This document shows positions 52,866 through 60,180 of a stretch of DNA of 64,000 nt, in pieces. The notes below the pieces were generated by a model. That model was not told the DNA's origin, did no database searches, and saw nothing but the letters and a program-made list of their open reading frames with translations. The first letter of the stretch is position 1; each line of letters opens with the position of its first letter. This stretch comes from Oleiphilus messinensis (lineage in GTDB: Bacteria > Pseudomonadota > Gammaproteobacteria > Pseudomonadales > Oleiphilaceae): contig NZ_CP021425.1 of the NCBI RefSeq assembly GCF_002162375.1, positions 1,671,501 through 1,735,500 on the forward strand. Reading direction: 5' to 3'. The translations under genes and the position numbers were made by a program.

Positions 52866-53258
52866 TTAATCGTTTATAAATTCAGTACCTAAAAATATAT
52901 CGCTGGCATTAACTGTCATTGCCAAGATAACTGTGATGAAAAAACCGTACATGGATATGTAGCAAAACATTCGCTCAATCAGGTTAGAAAAGCGGTACAC
53001 ATCGAACCCTCGAAAATAGGGGTACATGTATTTATTGTGAGGACGTGCCCGGAACACACAACACACTGCCACACTGGATATCCAGAACAGCCAAGGGCTC
53101 ATGGGCTCATACTGGCCCTCTTTTTCAAATTCATGCTTTAATCGAGGGGCCAGCGTGACACCAACAATAATCAAGCTGAAAAGCGTCAGAAACGCGGTTC
53201 CCACAATGGAAATCGCGAAAAAATTGCTTAGCAAAGAGTGTAAATCTTCAGTTAGCAT
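52866..53258 (-). CDS. Three-TM membrane protein, candidate immunity protein
   Basis: A 130-residue protein with hydrophobic segments at about residues 10-38 (LLSNFFAISIVGTAFLTLFS), 55-72 (PWLFWISSVAVCCVF) and 95-118 (CYISMYGFFITVILAMTV). The ATG at 53258 is preferred, since GGTGG lies seven bases upstream; a GTG at 53270 is in frame. It starts six bases or fewer from the stop of the LysM/hydrophobic-tail gene. A small polytopic partner is what is expected for immunity to an inner-membrane-disrupting toxin; no family is recognised. Confidence 0.6.
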   Translation of the reverse strand: MLTEDLHSLLSNFFAISIVGTAFLTLFSLIIVGVTLAPRLKHEFEKEGQYEPMSPWLFWISSVAVCCVFRARPHNKYMYPYFRGFDVYRFSNLIERMFCYISMYGFFITVILAMTVNASDIFLGTEFIND

Positions 53259-53263
53259 CGTAT

Positions 53264-54238
53264 TTACCACCGCTGTGTTAAATCATAAACTTGCTTTGTA
53301 CCCCACACGACTGAGCGGTCAACGACTACCGCCAAGGTGCCGGCCAATAGTATGCCCAAAATCCAACCAAATGGACCCAATAAAAACGTCAATCCGAGTA
53401 CGCCTAGTCCGATTCCTGTTGTGAACCCAGCGCTTTGCGCATAAAGTTCTCGATGCCAATTACCACCGCTATTGTAGACATCCATCACTGTGTCATATCT
53501 AAAATAGCCATCTGCAGCGATCGCAGCTGGTCCCAGAATTTTGGCGTACCGGCCAAAAGTCGCTAAGGATTTAACTATAGGTGCAGATTTTAAGGGCATG
53601 GATCGAAATGCTGTCCGAGATTTGGGCACACCGGCACTCAGTGGGACGGTTTTTGTCTTGGACACATAATTTTCCAATACTTTATTCAACTCTCCGTTGA
53701 ATTTCGTCTGTAGAGCGATGTAGGCTTCATTGATTGCTGTTTGTGCTCGTTGCATCGTTGATGGTGCCGCGCGGTGATTGCGTAGATTTTCGAATTGGTG
53801 GACTGCACGGTCATAGCGATTTAACGCTTGCATAAAGTCGCTGGCTTTTGTTGCTGCGGCTCCCATTCCTGCGCCACCAAATGTATTCATGTCCGAAAGA
53901 TGAGCATTCACTTGTTCTATCACATAAGCTAAAGCTACGGTAGCATCACCGCCGATTTGGTTGGCAATAATGGACAAGTTTCTTCGAGCTTCCGGTGTTA
54001 ACGATGGGGTGTGTGTGGCAATGGATGAGGATTTCTGATGTTGGTTCGGCAATATAATGAGGTCACCATCTTTAAGCGAGTGGTGACTGCTGTGCGTCAG
54101 ATGTGGATTTGCAGCCGTTATCAGTTTGTGATACTCGGCTGGATTTCCGGTGTTTTGTTGATTGGTGTTGGTAGTGGCAAGATCTGCACAGATAGCTTCT
54201 AAGCTATCACCGTTTCGGCAAAGATAGACGTCTGTCAT
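53264..54238 (-). CDS. LysM protein with glycine-rich hydrophobic C-terminus, candidate membrane-active toxin
   Basis: A 324-residue protein without a signal peptide. Residues 1-68 resemble a LysM domain (MTDVYLCRNGDSLEAICADL...LKDGDLIILPNQ). A helical middle (85-200) follows. The last 60 residues hold a glycine-rich hydrophobic hairpin (FTTGIGLGVLGLTFLLGPFG-type run and ILGILLAGTLAVVV), a pattern of membrane-inserting toxins. AAGGGAA lies before ATG 54238. The gene is followed at once by a three-TM protein. The domains are seen; toxin and type VI cargo status are inferred. A structural cell-wall protein is the alternative. Confidence 0.65.
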   Translation of the reverse strand: MTDVYLCRNGDSLEAICADLATTNTNQQNTGNPAEYHKLITAANPHLTHSSHHSLKDGDLIILPNQHQKSSSIATHTPSLTPEARRNLSIIANQIGGDATVALAYVIEQVNAHLSDMNTFGGAGMGAAATKASDFMQALNRYDRAVHQFENLRNHRAAPSTMQRAQTAINEAYIALQTKFNGELNKVLENYVSKTKTVPLSAGVPKSRTAFRSMPLKSAPIVKSLATFGRYAKILGPAAIAADGYFRYDTVMDVYNSGGNWHRELYAQSAGFTTGIGLGVLGLTFLLGPFGWILGILLAGTLAVVVDRSVVWGTKQVYDLTQRW

Positions 54239-54553
54239 GATTGAAAATTCCCTTTCGATCAAAATTTTGCAGCAATGGAATCTAATGTGAATGCAATCTG
54301 GGCTGTTTGATTCCGTTTTGATTGTGGTTGCTAGAGTAAGGATTGCATGCGATGGGAAAGTGAGCATAGGTGATCAGGCCGTCCCTAACCTGTAAGCCTT
54401 GTCAGACAGGATTTTCCAGATATTAGCTCTGGGTGTTGTTTTGTATCCTTACAAGCAACGTCATGCATGGTAAATGCTACAGGCGAAATTTTAAAGGAAT
54501 TATTTCTCAAGACTCGTGAGTGCCTGGATCAGGTGTGTCAGCCCTGTGTTTCT
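54239..54553. other. Intergenic region between divergent toxin modules
   Basis: About 315 bases with no plausible gene. It should contain the promoter for the minus-strand LysM module. A CCTGT/ACAGG dyad is visible near 54389-54414, followed by ATTTTCC on the plus strand. Confidence 0.45.
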
Positions 54554-54639
54554 AAAACGGCAACTTACGTCCTACCACTCACTAAATTGTATGGTATGCT
54601 CGGCGGATCTGATTAAACTGTCTATATAGGGAATATAGA

Positions 54640-55096
54640 ATGGCAATTTTTTCAATGCCTGCCAATACCGTTGGTTTGATTGTTCGCGAGAAAAAGGATG
54701 ATGAACATTCTCCGAGCGTCATGGAATAACATGCAGACTGCGTACTTTCGACTGGTGAGCCTATTGGTTTCTTTGGAGACAACGTGGTTTCCACGCTGAT
54801 TCTGATTACCGTCACGCCAACTCAATCAAGCTTGTTTGATCAAGCATGGAAAAATCTGAAATTGTCTCCGGGGTCTTTTAATTTATTGGGGGGAAACTGC
54901 TCAATTCATACCTCGATTGCCTTTGTGGAAGCAAATATTGTCAGTGGCGGAATTCCCGGCCTGGATACCCCGAAAATTTATACCATCAATTGAAACCCAA
55001 AATGGCTGGTAAGTACAAAATCTACAGTGGCTACTTGGGTTTCAGACCAACATTGTCAAAGCGCATTGATATTGAAGTTGAAAAAGCCACTCCCTG
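54640..55096 (+). pseudogene. Inactivated copy of the NC-motif candidate effector
   Basis: This is a broken duplicate of the gene at 57876-58499. The same start and binding site (AGGGAATATAGA) are present. Codon 30, CAA in the intact copy, is TAA at 54727-54729. A 165-base in-frame deletion removes about residues 48-102 at the junction GACAACGTGG, between AACG repeats. One C is lost in the run before codon 167 (CCCCG instead of CCCCCG near 54971), shifting the frame to a TGA at 54991-54993. The segment with the putative nucleophile, GGNCSIHTSIAF, survives. A fragment from 54784 is still open for 69 codons but lacks a ribosome binding site. Confidence 0.9.
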
Positions 55097-55104
55097 AGAT
55101 CCAG

Positions 55105-55248
55105 GACGTTAAAGAACTTTTCCGCAACGTTAATTTTGGTATTTACACTACTTTCAGGAGGGGGCGCGATGGCGACAGACCTAACCATGAATTGGGAATG
55201 GAAGTGTAGCCAGGAAGGTAGTAACTGGGTTTTGAATTGAGCATAGTG
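55105..55248 (+). pseudogene. Remnant of the candidate lipoprotein immunity gene
   Basis: This corresponds to 58508-58930. The start codon ATG is ACG (55105-55107). A 309-base in-frame deletion between GAATGG repeats joins GGGAATGG to AAGTGTAGCC, removing 103 codons, and the original stop codon is lost, so the frame runs on past it to a TGA near 55240. Only the signal peptide region and the last residues (WKCSQ) remain. Confidence 0.85.
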
Positions 55249-55468
55249 GTCTAGATCCGTTTGCTTGCTATGCTTTGATTGCAGACTGGCACACCTAATC
55301 GTTAGGTTTTAGCAGTGTTTGTCCAGCTTGACGCGCGTATCGGCGGTATGAGCTGAGTCTGGCCTGCAAACTCGGAATTGGAGTGATTGCTTGGTTTGGG
55401 TGGAGTGGGTTTTCTGAATTTCAGCAATGATCACTTTGATGTGGTTTAAAATAATTGACCAGATCATA

Positions 55469-56650
55469 TTAATCCGGCCAATGCCATGGCGGTGCATCCA
55501 ATAATCCCTGGCCGAGAATAATCGTCTCTCCCAGTTCTTTGCCTAATGCAATGGAATTGCATTCACGATTATCTTCCAGGGTGGCGATTAATCGTGCTGC
55601 ATGGGAAACCACCCAGACTTGCGTTTGTTCGGCTGCCCGAGCGATTAAGCGTCCGAGCGCCGGGAGCAAGTCAGGGTGCAAGCTGGTTTCGGGTTCGTTT
55701 AGCACCAACAGTGAGGGTGGTCTTGGTGTGAGTAATGCGGCCACCAGCAATAAATAACGGAGTGTACCATCCGATAATTCGGCCTGGTTCAGGGGGCGTA
55801 ACAAACCGTCCTGAATAAACTTCAGTGAGAATCGATTGCCAGCATCGGCCTCAAATCCAATGGTTGCGCCGGGAAAGGCATCTTCTATGGAATCATACAG
55901 CGCTTCACGGTCACCAATTTCATGGATAGTTCTCAGGGCTGCGACCAGACTATGGCCATCGTGATCGAGCACGGTGGTTCGAGTGCCGATTTGTGGGGTT
56001 CGGATAATTGAGTCGGCATCCGTTCTGAATAAATCATAGAATCGCCAATTTCGGATGGCTTGTCTTACGGCATAGACTTCTGGAACCGATACAGGGTCAC
56101 CCATTTCACTAAGAACGCTGTCATAGGTATTTAGGTGTGTATCGTAGACTTTCCATTGGCGCCCTGAACGCACTTTAACCACTGAACCGTTTCTGTCAAC
56201 CAGACAGGCGCTCGGTCGGTAGCTGCTCCCTGCCCAAATGCATTCGCGTTTAATCTCGGGATCAAACCCGAACATTGAAGGTTCGTGATATCCTGCAAAA
56301 CCTTGGGGTGGCGGCATGCCCAGGGAAATACAATAACCGAACTGCTCGCCAACAAAGCCCAGTTTTAACCGCGTATTTTGTTTTTTTGCACTTCCTTGAA
56401 TCGGTGCCAATCCGGCTTTCATTTCTTTGCTGAATTTGTCTGGTCCAGCCCAAAATGTGTAGTCAAGGCCACCTTCCTGAGCAATGCACGAAATCAAGTT
56501 CCCCTTTGCTGTCTCCGACAGTAAGCGAAGTGCTTTGTACAGGTTCGATTTGCCACAACCATTCGCGCCAGTAATAACATTCAGCCGAGACAAAGGCGAA
56601 ACAATGTCTTTTAAGGAACGGTAGTTAGATACTGCGAATGCTTTAATCAT
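55469..56650 (-). CDS. SMC/RecF-like AAA family ATPase
   Basis: A 393-residue single-polypeptide ATPase of the AAA_21/AAA_15 type. The N-terminus AFAVSNYRSLKDIVSPLSRL leads to Walker A GANGCGKSN; the middle is an insertion with little coiled coil; the signature-like LSDGTLRYLLLVAAL, Walker B SLLVLNEPETSLHPDLLP (Asn replaces the usual Asp before Glu) and the switch His in VWVVSHAARLI complete the ABC-type site. No nuclease (TOPRIM) domain follows, unlike OLD proteins. Relatives occur alone or in defence loci; the role here is unknown. It lies between the intact and decayed module copies. Confidence 0.85.
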   Translation of the reverse strand: MIKAFAVSNYRSLKDIVSPLSRLNVITGANGCGKSNLYKALRLLSETAKGNLISCIAQEGGLDYTFWAGPDKFSKEMKAGLAPIQGSAKKQNTRLKLGFVGEQFGYCISLGMPPPQGFAGYHEPSMFGFDPEIKRECIWAGSSYRPSACLVDRNGSVVKVRSGRQWKVYDTHLNTYDSVLSEMGDPVSVPEVYAVRQAIRNWRFYDLFRTDADSIIRTPQIGTRTTVLDHDGHSLVAALRTIHEIGDREALYDSIEDAFPGATIGFEADAGNRFSLKFIQDGLLRPLNQAELSDGTLRYLLLVAALLTPRPPSLLVLNEPETSLHPDLLPALGRLIARAAEQTQVWVVSHAARLIATLEDNRECNSIALGKELGETIILGQGLLDAPPWHWPD

Positions 56651-56957
56651 GAGCTGTTAGAGTCTCCCATTGAAATTCAGACACGTACCGTTTAGGGTCA
56701 AAAGTTGCTGCAAACTTTCGTACAATCTTTATGATTTCGCTCCGCAAAAATATTCAACGCCAGGGCAATCGAGCATAATAACAAAATATTTGTGGTCGAA
56801 TATTGTGGTAATACTAAAACGAAAAAATTTACCGGCCTGTTAACCTGGTAGCTAACTCAAATACAAAGAAAAAGGTACGAAGGTATTTATTTGTGTGGCG
56901 AAAATGGCTCAGATTTGGGATTTATCACTAATGCGACTCTTGATTAACCGTTTTAAT
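56651..56957. other. AT-rich intergenic region
   Basis: About 307 bases, clearly AT-richer than the housekeeping half of the window, between two minus-strand genes. It should carry the ATPase promoter. I see no ORF, RNA gene or repeat in it. Confidence 0.5.
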
Positions 56958-57377
56958 TTATTGTCGTGTTTTTTCCAAACCGCTAAGTAGGCCCCATAGC
57001 TGATTCCAACGCTCAAGTTTTTCATTGGCGCTCAACAGTCTTGGCTGAATTTGAATAGGGGGGCCGAGTTTATTCATGTCTTGCAGTAAGTTGGCATTTA
57101 CCGCTCCACGCAGTTGACCATTTATATCGCGACCAACGGCCAGTAATGCCTTACAGCCCTTACAATGATAAAAGTTAGCAAGTCGATCACCATTTTGTTC
57201 TATTGATACGCCACTGCCAACAAAATCTACTGACATATTGGGGGTGCTGATAATGCTTGCCGGATTGGCACCACAATAATTGCAATCGCAAACACGAGGA
57301 TTCAACTCTTCGAGCCGCATAGCTAGCCTAAGCTCCAAGTGCCAACGCTTGCATATACAAGATCCCTTATAAAGCAT
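56958..57377 (-). CDS. GFA/CENP-V type zinc-binding protein
   Basis: A 139-residue protein of the glutathione-dependent formaldehyde-activating-like fold (Mss4-like). The metal ligands are arranged as usual: GSCIC near residue 6-9, VCDCNYCG at about 29-36, with STPN following, and YHCKGCKALLAV at about 70-81. The C-terminal extension has NLLQDMNKLGPPIQIQPRLLSANEK, seen in one branch of the family. Enzymatic activity is not established for most members. The gene stands alone, with a terminator-like hairpin upstream belonging to the other direction. Confidence 0.82.
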   Translation of the reverse strand: MLYKGSCICKRWHLELRLAMRLEELNPRVCDCNYCGANPASIISTPNMSVDFVGSGVSIEQNGDRLANFYHCKGCKALLAVGRDINGQLRGAVNANLLQDMNKLGPPIQIQPRLLSANEKLERWNQLWGLLSGLEKTRQ

Positions 57378-57789
57378 AATAATTAAGACCTATTTAGATA
57401 AAACCTGATAGTGAAATAGCCAGATACTGCAGTTTAGTCTGCCACTACAAAACCTCTTTCTTCCTTTGTCATTTTAGTAAGTATATCTTTTGAGAAGTCT
57501 ATCCGATCTAATAACAATTTAAACTCCCAAGAAAATCGAAGCTTGGCTCAACGAGCCAAGACTATCATTTTTTATGTGGACAATCAGTGATGCTCTTTCT
57601 CCTTGCTGGAGAAAGAAACTGAATGTTTGCACGAACTCAACCTCCATTTTTGTGCTTGCTCCAGGCCGGTGCTCGTGCGTTATAAACCTGAAATAAACGA
57701 ATTGATCCACATTAGTCATCGCTTATATGATCTCAATGCATTGTCCAATACACCTTTCGTTATCTGTGCTCTGATTGCCAGTGCATTGT
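57378..57789. other. Intergenic region with two hairpins
   Basis: About 410 bases without a convincing gene. CTTGGCTC/GAGCCAAG (57542-57549, 57553-57560) is followed by ACTATCATTTTTT, a good terminator on the plus strand although no plus-strand gene precedes it. CTTTCTCC/GGAGAAAG lies at about 57594-57614. Short open frames here lack ribosome binding sites. Confidence 0.5.
57542..57574 (+). terminator. Orphan terminator hairpin
   Basis: A perfect eight-pair stem, loop AAC, then ACTATCATTTTTT. No plus-strand gene ends nearby, so it may be the relic of a lost gene or may end read-through transcription. Confidence 0.45.
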
Positions 57790-57875
57790 AAAACTGCAAC
57801 CTACGTCCTACCACTCACTAGATTGTATGGTATGCTCGGCGGATCTGATTAAACTGTCTATATAGGGAATATAGA

Positions 57876-58499
57876 ATGGCAATTTTTTCAATGCCTGCGA
57901 ATACCGTTGGTTTGATTGTTCGCGGGAAAAAGGATGATGCACATTCTCCGGGTGTCATGGAACAACATGCAGACTGTGTTCTTTCGACTGGTGAGCCTAT
58001 CGGTTTCTTTGGAGACAACGGAGATGCTTCCAGTGGGGGAACGTCGGCTTCAAGAAATCCCGGAGGCTTGTCGGCTTCGTGGAATAGTTCAGGTTTGAAT
58101 ATGAAAGGTATGGTCGCGGATTACAACGGCTTGCGCCGGATTCGTCCTTACTATGTCGATGCAGCAATTGCAAAAAAATATAACGTGGTTTCCACGCTGA
58201 TTCTGATTACCGTCACGCCAACTCAATCAAGCTTGTTTGATCAAGCCTGGAAAAATCTGAAATTGTCTCCAGGGTCTTTCAATTTATTGGGGGGAAACTG
58301 CTCAACTCATGCCTCGATTGCCTTTGTGGAAGCAAAAATTGTCAGTGGCGGGATTCCCGGTCTGGATACCCCCGACAACTTATACCATCAATTGAAGTCC
58401 AAAATGGCTGGTAAGTACAAAATCTACAGTGGCTACTTGGGTTTCAGACCGACATTGTCAAAGCGCTTTGATATTGAAGTTGAAAAAGCCACTCCCTGA
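57876..58499 (+). CDS. NC-motif protein, candidate permuted papain-like effector
   Basis: A 207-residue protein without a signal peptide. An N-terminal strand (NTVGLIVRG) and EQHADCVLSTGEPIGFFGDN place a His at residue 31 before a strand; a Gly/Ser-rich insertion (48-75) follows; LILITVTPTQSSLFDQAW and SPGSFNLLGGNCSTHASIAF place a Cys at 142 after Asn. His first and NC later is the order in circularly permuted NlpC/P60 (LRAT/PPPDE-like) enzymes. The family is not recognised, so the fold is inference. AGGGAA precedes ATG 57876. A lipoprotein gene follows eight bases after the stop, as in effector/immunity pairs. A decayed duplicate lies at 54640. Confidence 0.7.
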   Translation: MAIFSMPANTVGLIVRGKKDDAHSPGVMEQHADCVLSTGEPIGFFGDNGDASSGGTSASRNPGGLSASWNSSGLNMKGMVADYNGLRRIRPYYVDAAIAKKYNVVSTLILITVTPTQSSLFDQAWKNLKLSPGSFNLLGGNCSTHASIAFVEAKIVSGGIPGLDTPDNLYHQLKSKMAGKYKIYSGYLGFRPTLSKRFDIEVEKATP

Positions 58500-58507
58500 G
58501 GTCCAGG

Positions 58508-58930
58508 ATGTTAAAGAACTTTTCCGCAACGTTAATTTTGATATTTACACTACTTTCAGGAGGGTGCGCGATGGCGACAGATCTAACCATGAATTGGGAA
58601 TGGCCTGCTGACAGGGAACCAACTGATAAACTCATCATCAGTGTGGAAGGCATAAACAAACACAGCTCAGGCTGGTTTGGCCTTAAAAAGTCCCCCTCAT
58701 TTGTCGAAGCAATGCCTGATCCCGTTGACTTAACCGGTAAAGTACTCTCGGGTAGTGATCTGCTCTCTCAAAAATCTATTGTGATCACATTACCAAAACT
58801 TGAGTTAGGCGAAGTAAGTGCAGGCGAGCTTCTAGCTGTGGGTGTGATTGGCGATAAGACTTGCATCTGTGTTCGCAAAGTGACGGATAAAGATGAAGAC
58901 TTGAGTGAATGGAAATGTAGCCAGGATTGA
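58508..58930 (+). CDS. Candidate lipoprotein immunity protein
   Basis: A 140-residue protein with the signal peptide MLKNFSATLILIFTLLSGGC, a lipobox-like end whose Cys would be lipid modified, and a mature region of about 120 residues rich in beta strands (KLIISVEGINKH, SIVITLPKLELGEV, GDKTCICVRKV). No family is recognised. It begins eight bases after the NC-motif gene and is duplicated with it. A lipoprotein partner suggests that the target is in the periplasm; immunity function is inferred from layout. Confidence 0.68.
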   Translation: MLKNFSATLILIFTLLSGGCAMATDLTMNWEWPADREPTDKLIISVEGINKHSSGWFGLKKSPSFVEAMPDPVDLTGKVLSGSDLLSQKSIVITLPKLELGEVSAGELLAVGVIGDKTCICVRKVTDKDEDLSEWKCSQD

Positions 58931-59257
58931 GTTAGCTGAGTTTTGAATTGAGCATGGTGGTTTTGGTAGAGCTCTTTGCCCACTATGCATTGACCGTGAA
59001 CAGGCACACCCATTAGGTAGGTTTTAGGAGTCTTGACGTGCGTGAACGGCGGTTTGGGCTTAAGTCTGGCTTGTGAACTCGGAAATGGAGCGACTGATCG
59101 GGTGAGGTAAAAATAACGCAATTGATAACTTGCCAGTGGATAGATTATGGCCAATGGCAAAGGGAATAATATCAAATTTGAGGTGTGTAGATTTTGGATC
59201 ATGATGGGCTTTTCTACAATCTCGTTAGCACACAAACACATCATACAAGGAAGATGC
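58931..59257. other. Intergenic region after the module
   Basis: About 327 bases. The first 170 resemble 55240-55400 and are part of the duplication; the remainder leads to the GNAT-like gene. An alternative upstream start of that gene (59147) would use part of it. No terminator is clear. Confidence 0.45.
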
Positions 59258-59800
59258 ATGTTAGCAACACATCAAGACGCTGAGAGACGTTATGAATCGC
59301 TTAGAGAAATGGCCAGAAACTCAATTGGAAATGAGTTGCCTTACACAGATAGAAGTAATATTCATCTAAGAGGTATTTGTCAAAAAGCTCTATTGCAAGC
59401 AAAACTCTGGGATAATGATCCAAAGAGACTCGTTGATTGGCCTTGGGATAGTGGATATCAAGATTATTCGTATCGCAATCCAAAGCGATTTGAATTGGCA
59501 ACTTGGTATGGCAACACGCTTGCCGGTTTAAGTCTTGGTCGACCTAGTTATGCTGGTACTCGATTGCGCCTTGAATTCATTGAATCTAGACCATCATCAA
59601 GTCCTCTTAAAGGTCGCATCGTGCCAATAACAATCTCGGTGGCTGAGTTATATGCCAATATTATTGGTGCGGATGAATTGCGTATAATTGATCCGGTTGA
59701 TCAAAAATTGGTCGAATATTACACGTCGTTTGGTTATAGATATAAAACGGCAGTATCAGAGAAAAACCACAAGCATTATCTTGTAAAGGCAATCTTATGA
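59258..59800 (+). CDS. GNAT-like protein of unknown substrate
   Basis: A protein of about 180 residues. The C-terminal half fits an N-acetyltransferase-like fold: a strand with RLRLEFIESRPSSS, VPITISVAELYANIIGADELRIIDPVDQKLVEYYTSFGYRY, and a final strand HYLVKAIL. The acetyl-CoA loop Q/RxxGxG/A is not evident, so it may be degenerate or non-catalytic. The start at 59258 follows AAGGAAG; the frame is open to 59147. The gene is AT-rich and overlaps the next small gene by four bases (ATGA), so they form one unit. A toxin role is possible but unsupported. Confidence 0.6.
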   Translation: MLATHQDAERRYESLREMARNSIGNELPYTDRSNIHLRGICQKALLQAKLWDNDPKRLVDWPWDSGYQDYSYRNPKRFELATWYGNTLAGLSLGRPSYAGTRLRLEFIESRPSSSPLKGRIVPITISVAELYANIIGADELRIIDPVDQKLVEYYTSFGYRYKTAVSEKNHKHYLVKAIL

Positions 59801-59985
59801 AAAACAGTGGAAGAAAGCGGCCACTAACACAAGAAGAAATTAAAAAAGTGGCTAAAAAAATCCTTCGGGATAATCCAATGTACATCAATGACGAGCCGTC
59901 CGTAGTTGGCTCAACAGATTCGCTTACTGAGAGCATGGAAGAAGACGATGAAACAGCAGACAGAAAAAGCAGCAAAAGAAGTTAA
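59797..59985 (+). CDS. Small charged protein, unknown
   Basis: A 62-residue protein, basic at its N-terminus (RKRPLTQEEIKKVAKKIL) and acidic at its C-terminus (ESMEEDDETADRKSSKRS), probably partly disordered. It overlaps the GNAT-like gene by four bases, which argues for translation by coupling. No family is recognised. Confidence 0.55.
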   Translation: MKNSGRKRPLTQEEIKKVAKKILRDNPMYINDEPSVVGSTDSLTESMEEDDETADRKSSKRS

Positions 59986-60076
59986 ATCAGTGGCCGAAGC
60001 AAAAAAGAAAATTGCTGAGAAGCTTCATTCTTTGCCGATCAAAACCAAGCCACAAGGGCCATCGATAGGCTGCTAA
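59948..60076 (+). CDS. 42-residue Lys-rich ORF
   Basis: A short frame overlapping the previous gene by 38 bases: it opens MKQQTEKAAKEVKSVAEAKK and ends PQGPSIGC before TAA at 60074-60076. It is predicted to be a basic amphipathic helix with a Pro-containing tail. GGAAGAAG lies just upstream of the ATG at 59948. It may continue a cassette of overlapping small genes or be chance. Confidence 0.4.
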   Translation: MKQQTEKAAKEVKSVAEAKKKIAEKLHSLPIKTKPQGPSIGC

Positions 60077-60180
60077 CTTTTTGGATTTACCTGCACTCAC
60101 CATACGCTCATACATCGGCTGTAATTATGGGTGATATTGTATGGCAGACATGATTGACATGAACAATATGGAACGTTCTC

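Larger units (their letters stand above)
54554..55400 (+). repeat. Decayed copy of the 57.8-59.1 kb module
   Basis: This block is nearly identical to 57790-58600 over its first part and, with more divergence, continues similar to the region after the lipoprotein gene up to about 55400/59105. The 86 bases before the start codon differ at only three or four positions. Relative to the intact copy it lacks 165 and 309 bases. The two copies are in direct orientation, 3.2 kb apart. Confidence 0.9.
57790..59105 (+). repeat. Intact copy of the duplicated module
   Basis: Homologous to 54554-55400. It includes an 86-base promoter/leader region, the NC-motif gene, the lipoprotein gene and about 170 bases of downstream sequence. 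Similarity is above 95 percent at the 5' side by eye and weaker after 58930. Confidence 0.88.

Noticed and set aside
54784-54993. 69-codon open fragment in the decayed module as a functional short protein
   Set aside because: It starts in the middle of the homologous gene directly after the deletion junction, has no ribosome binding site and ends by frameshift; better explained as a pseudogene piece.
57519-57719. 66-codon minus-strand frame overlapping the hairpins after the GFA gene
   Set aside because: It crosses two hairpin structures, has no ribosome binding site and no recognisable domain.
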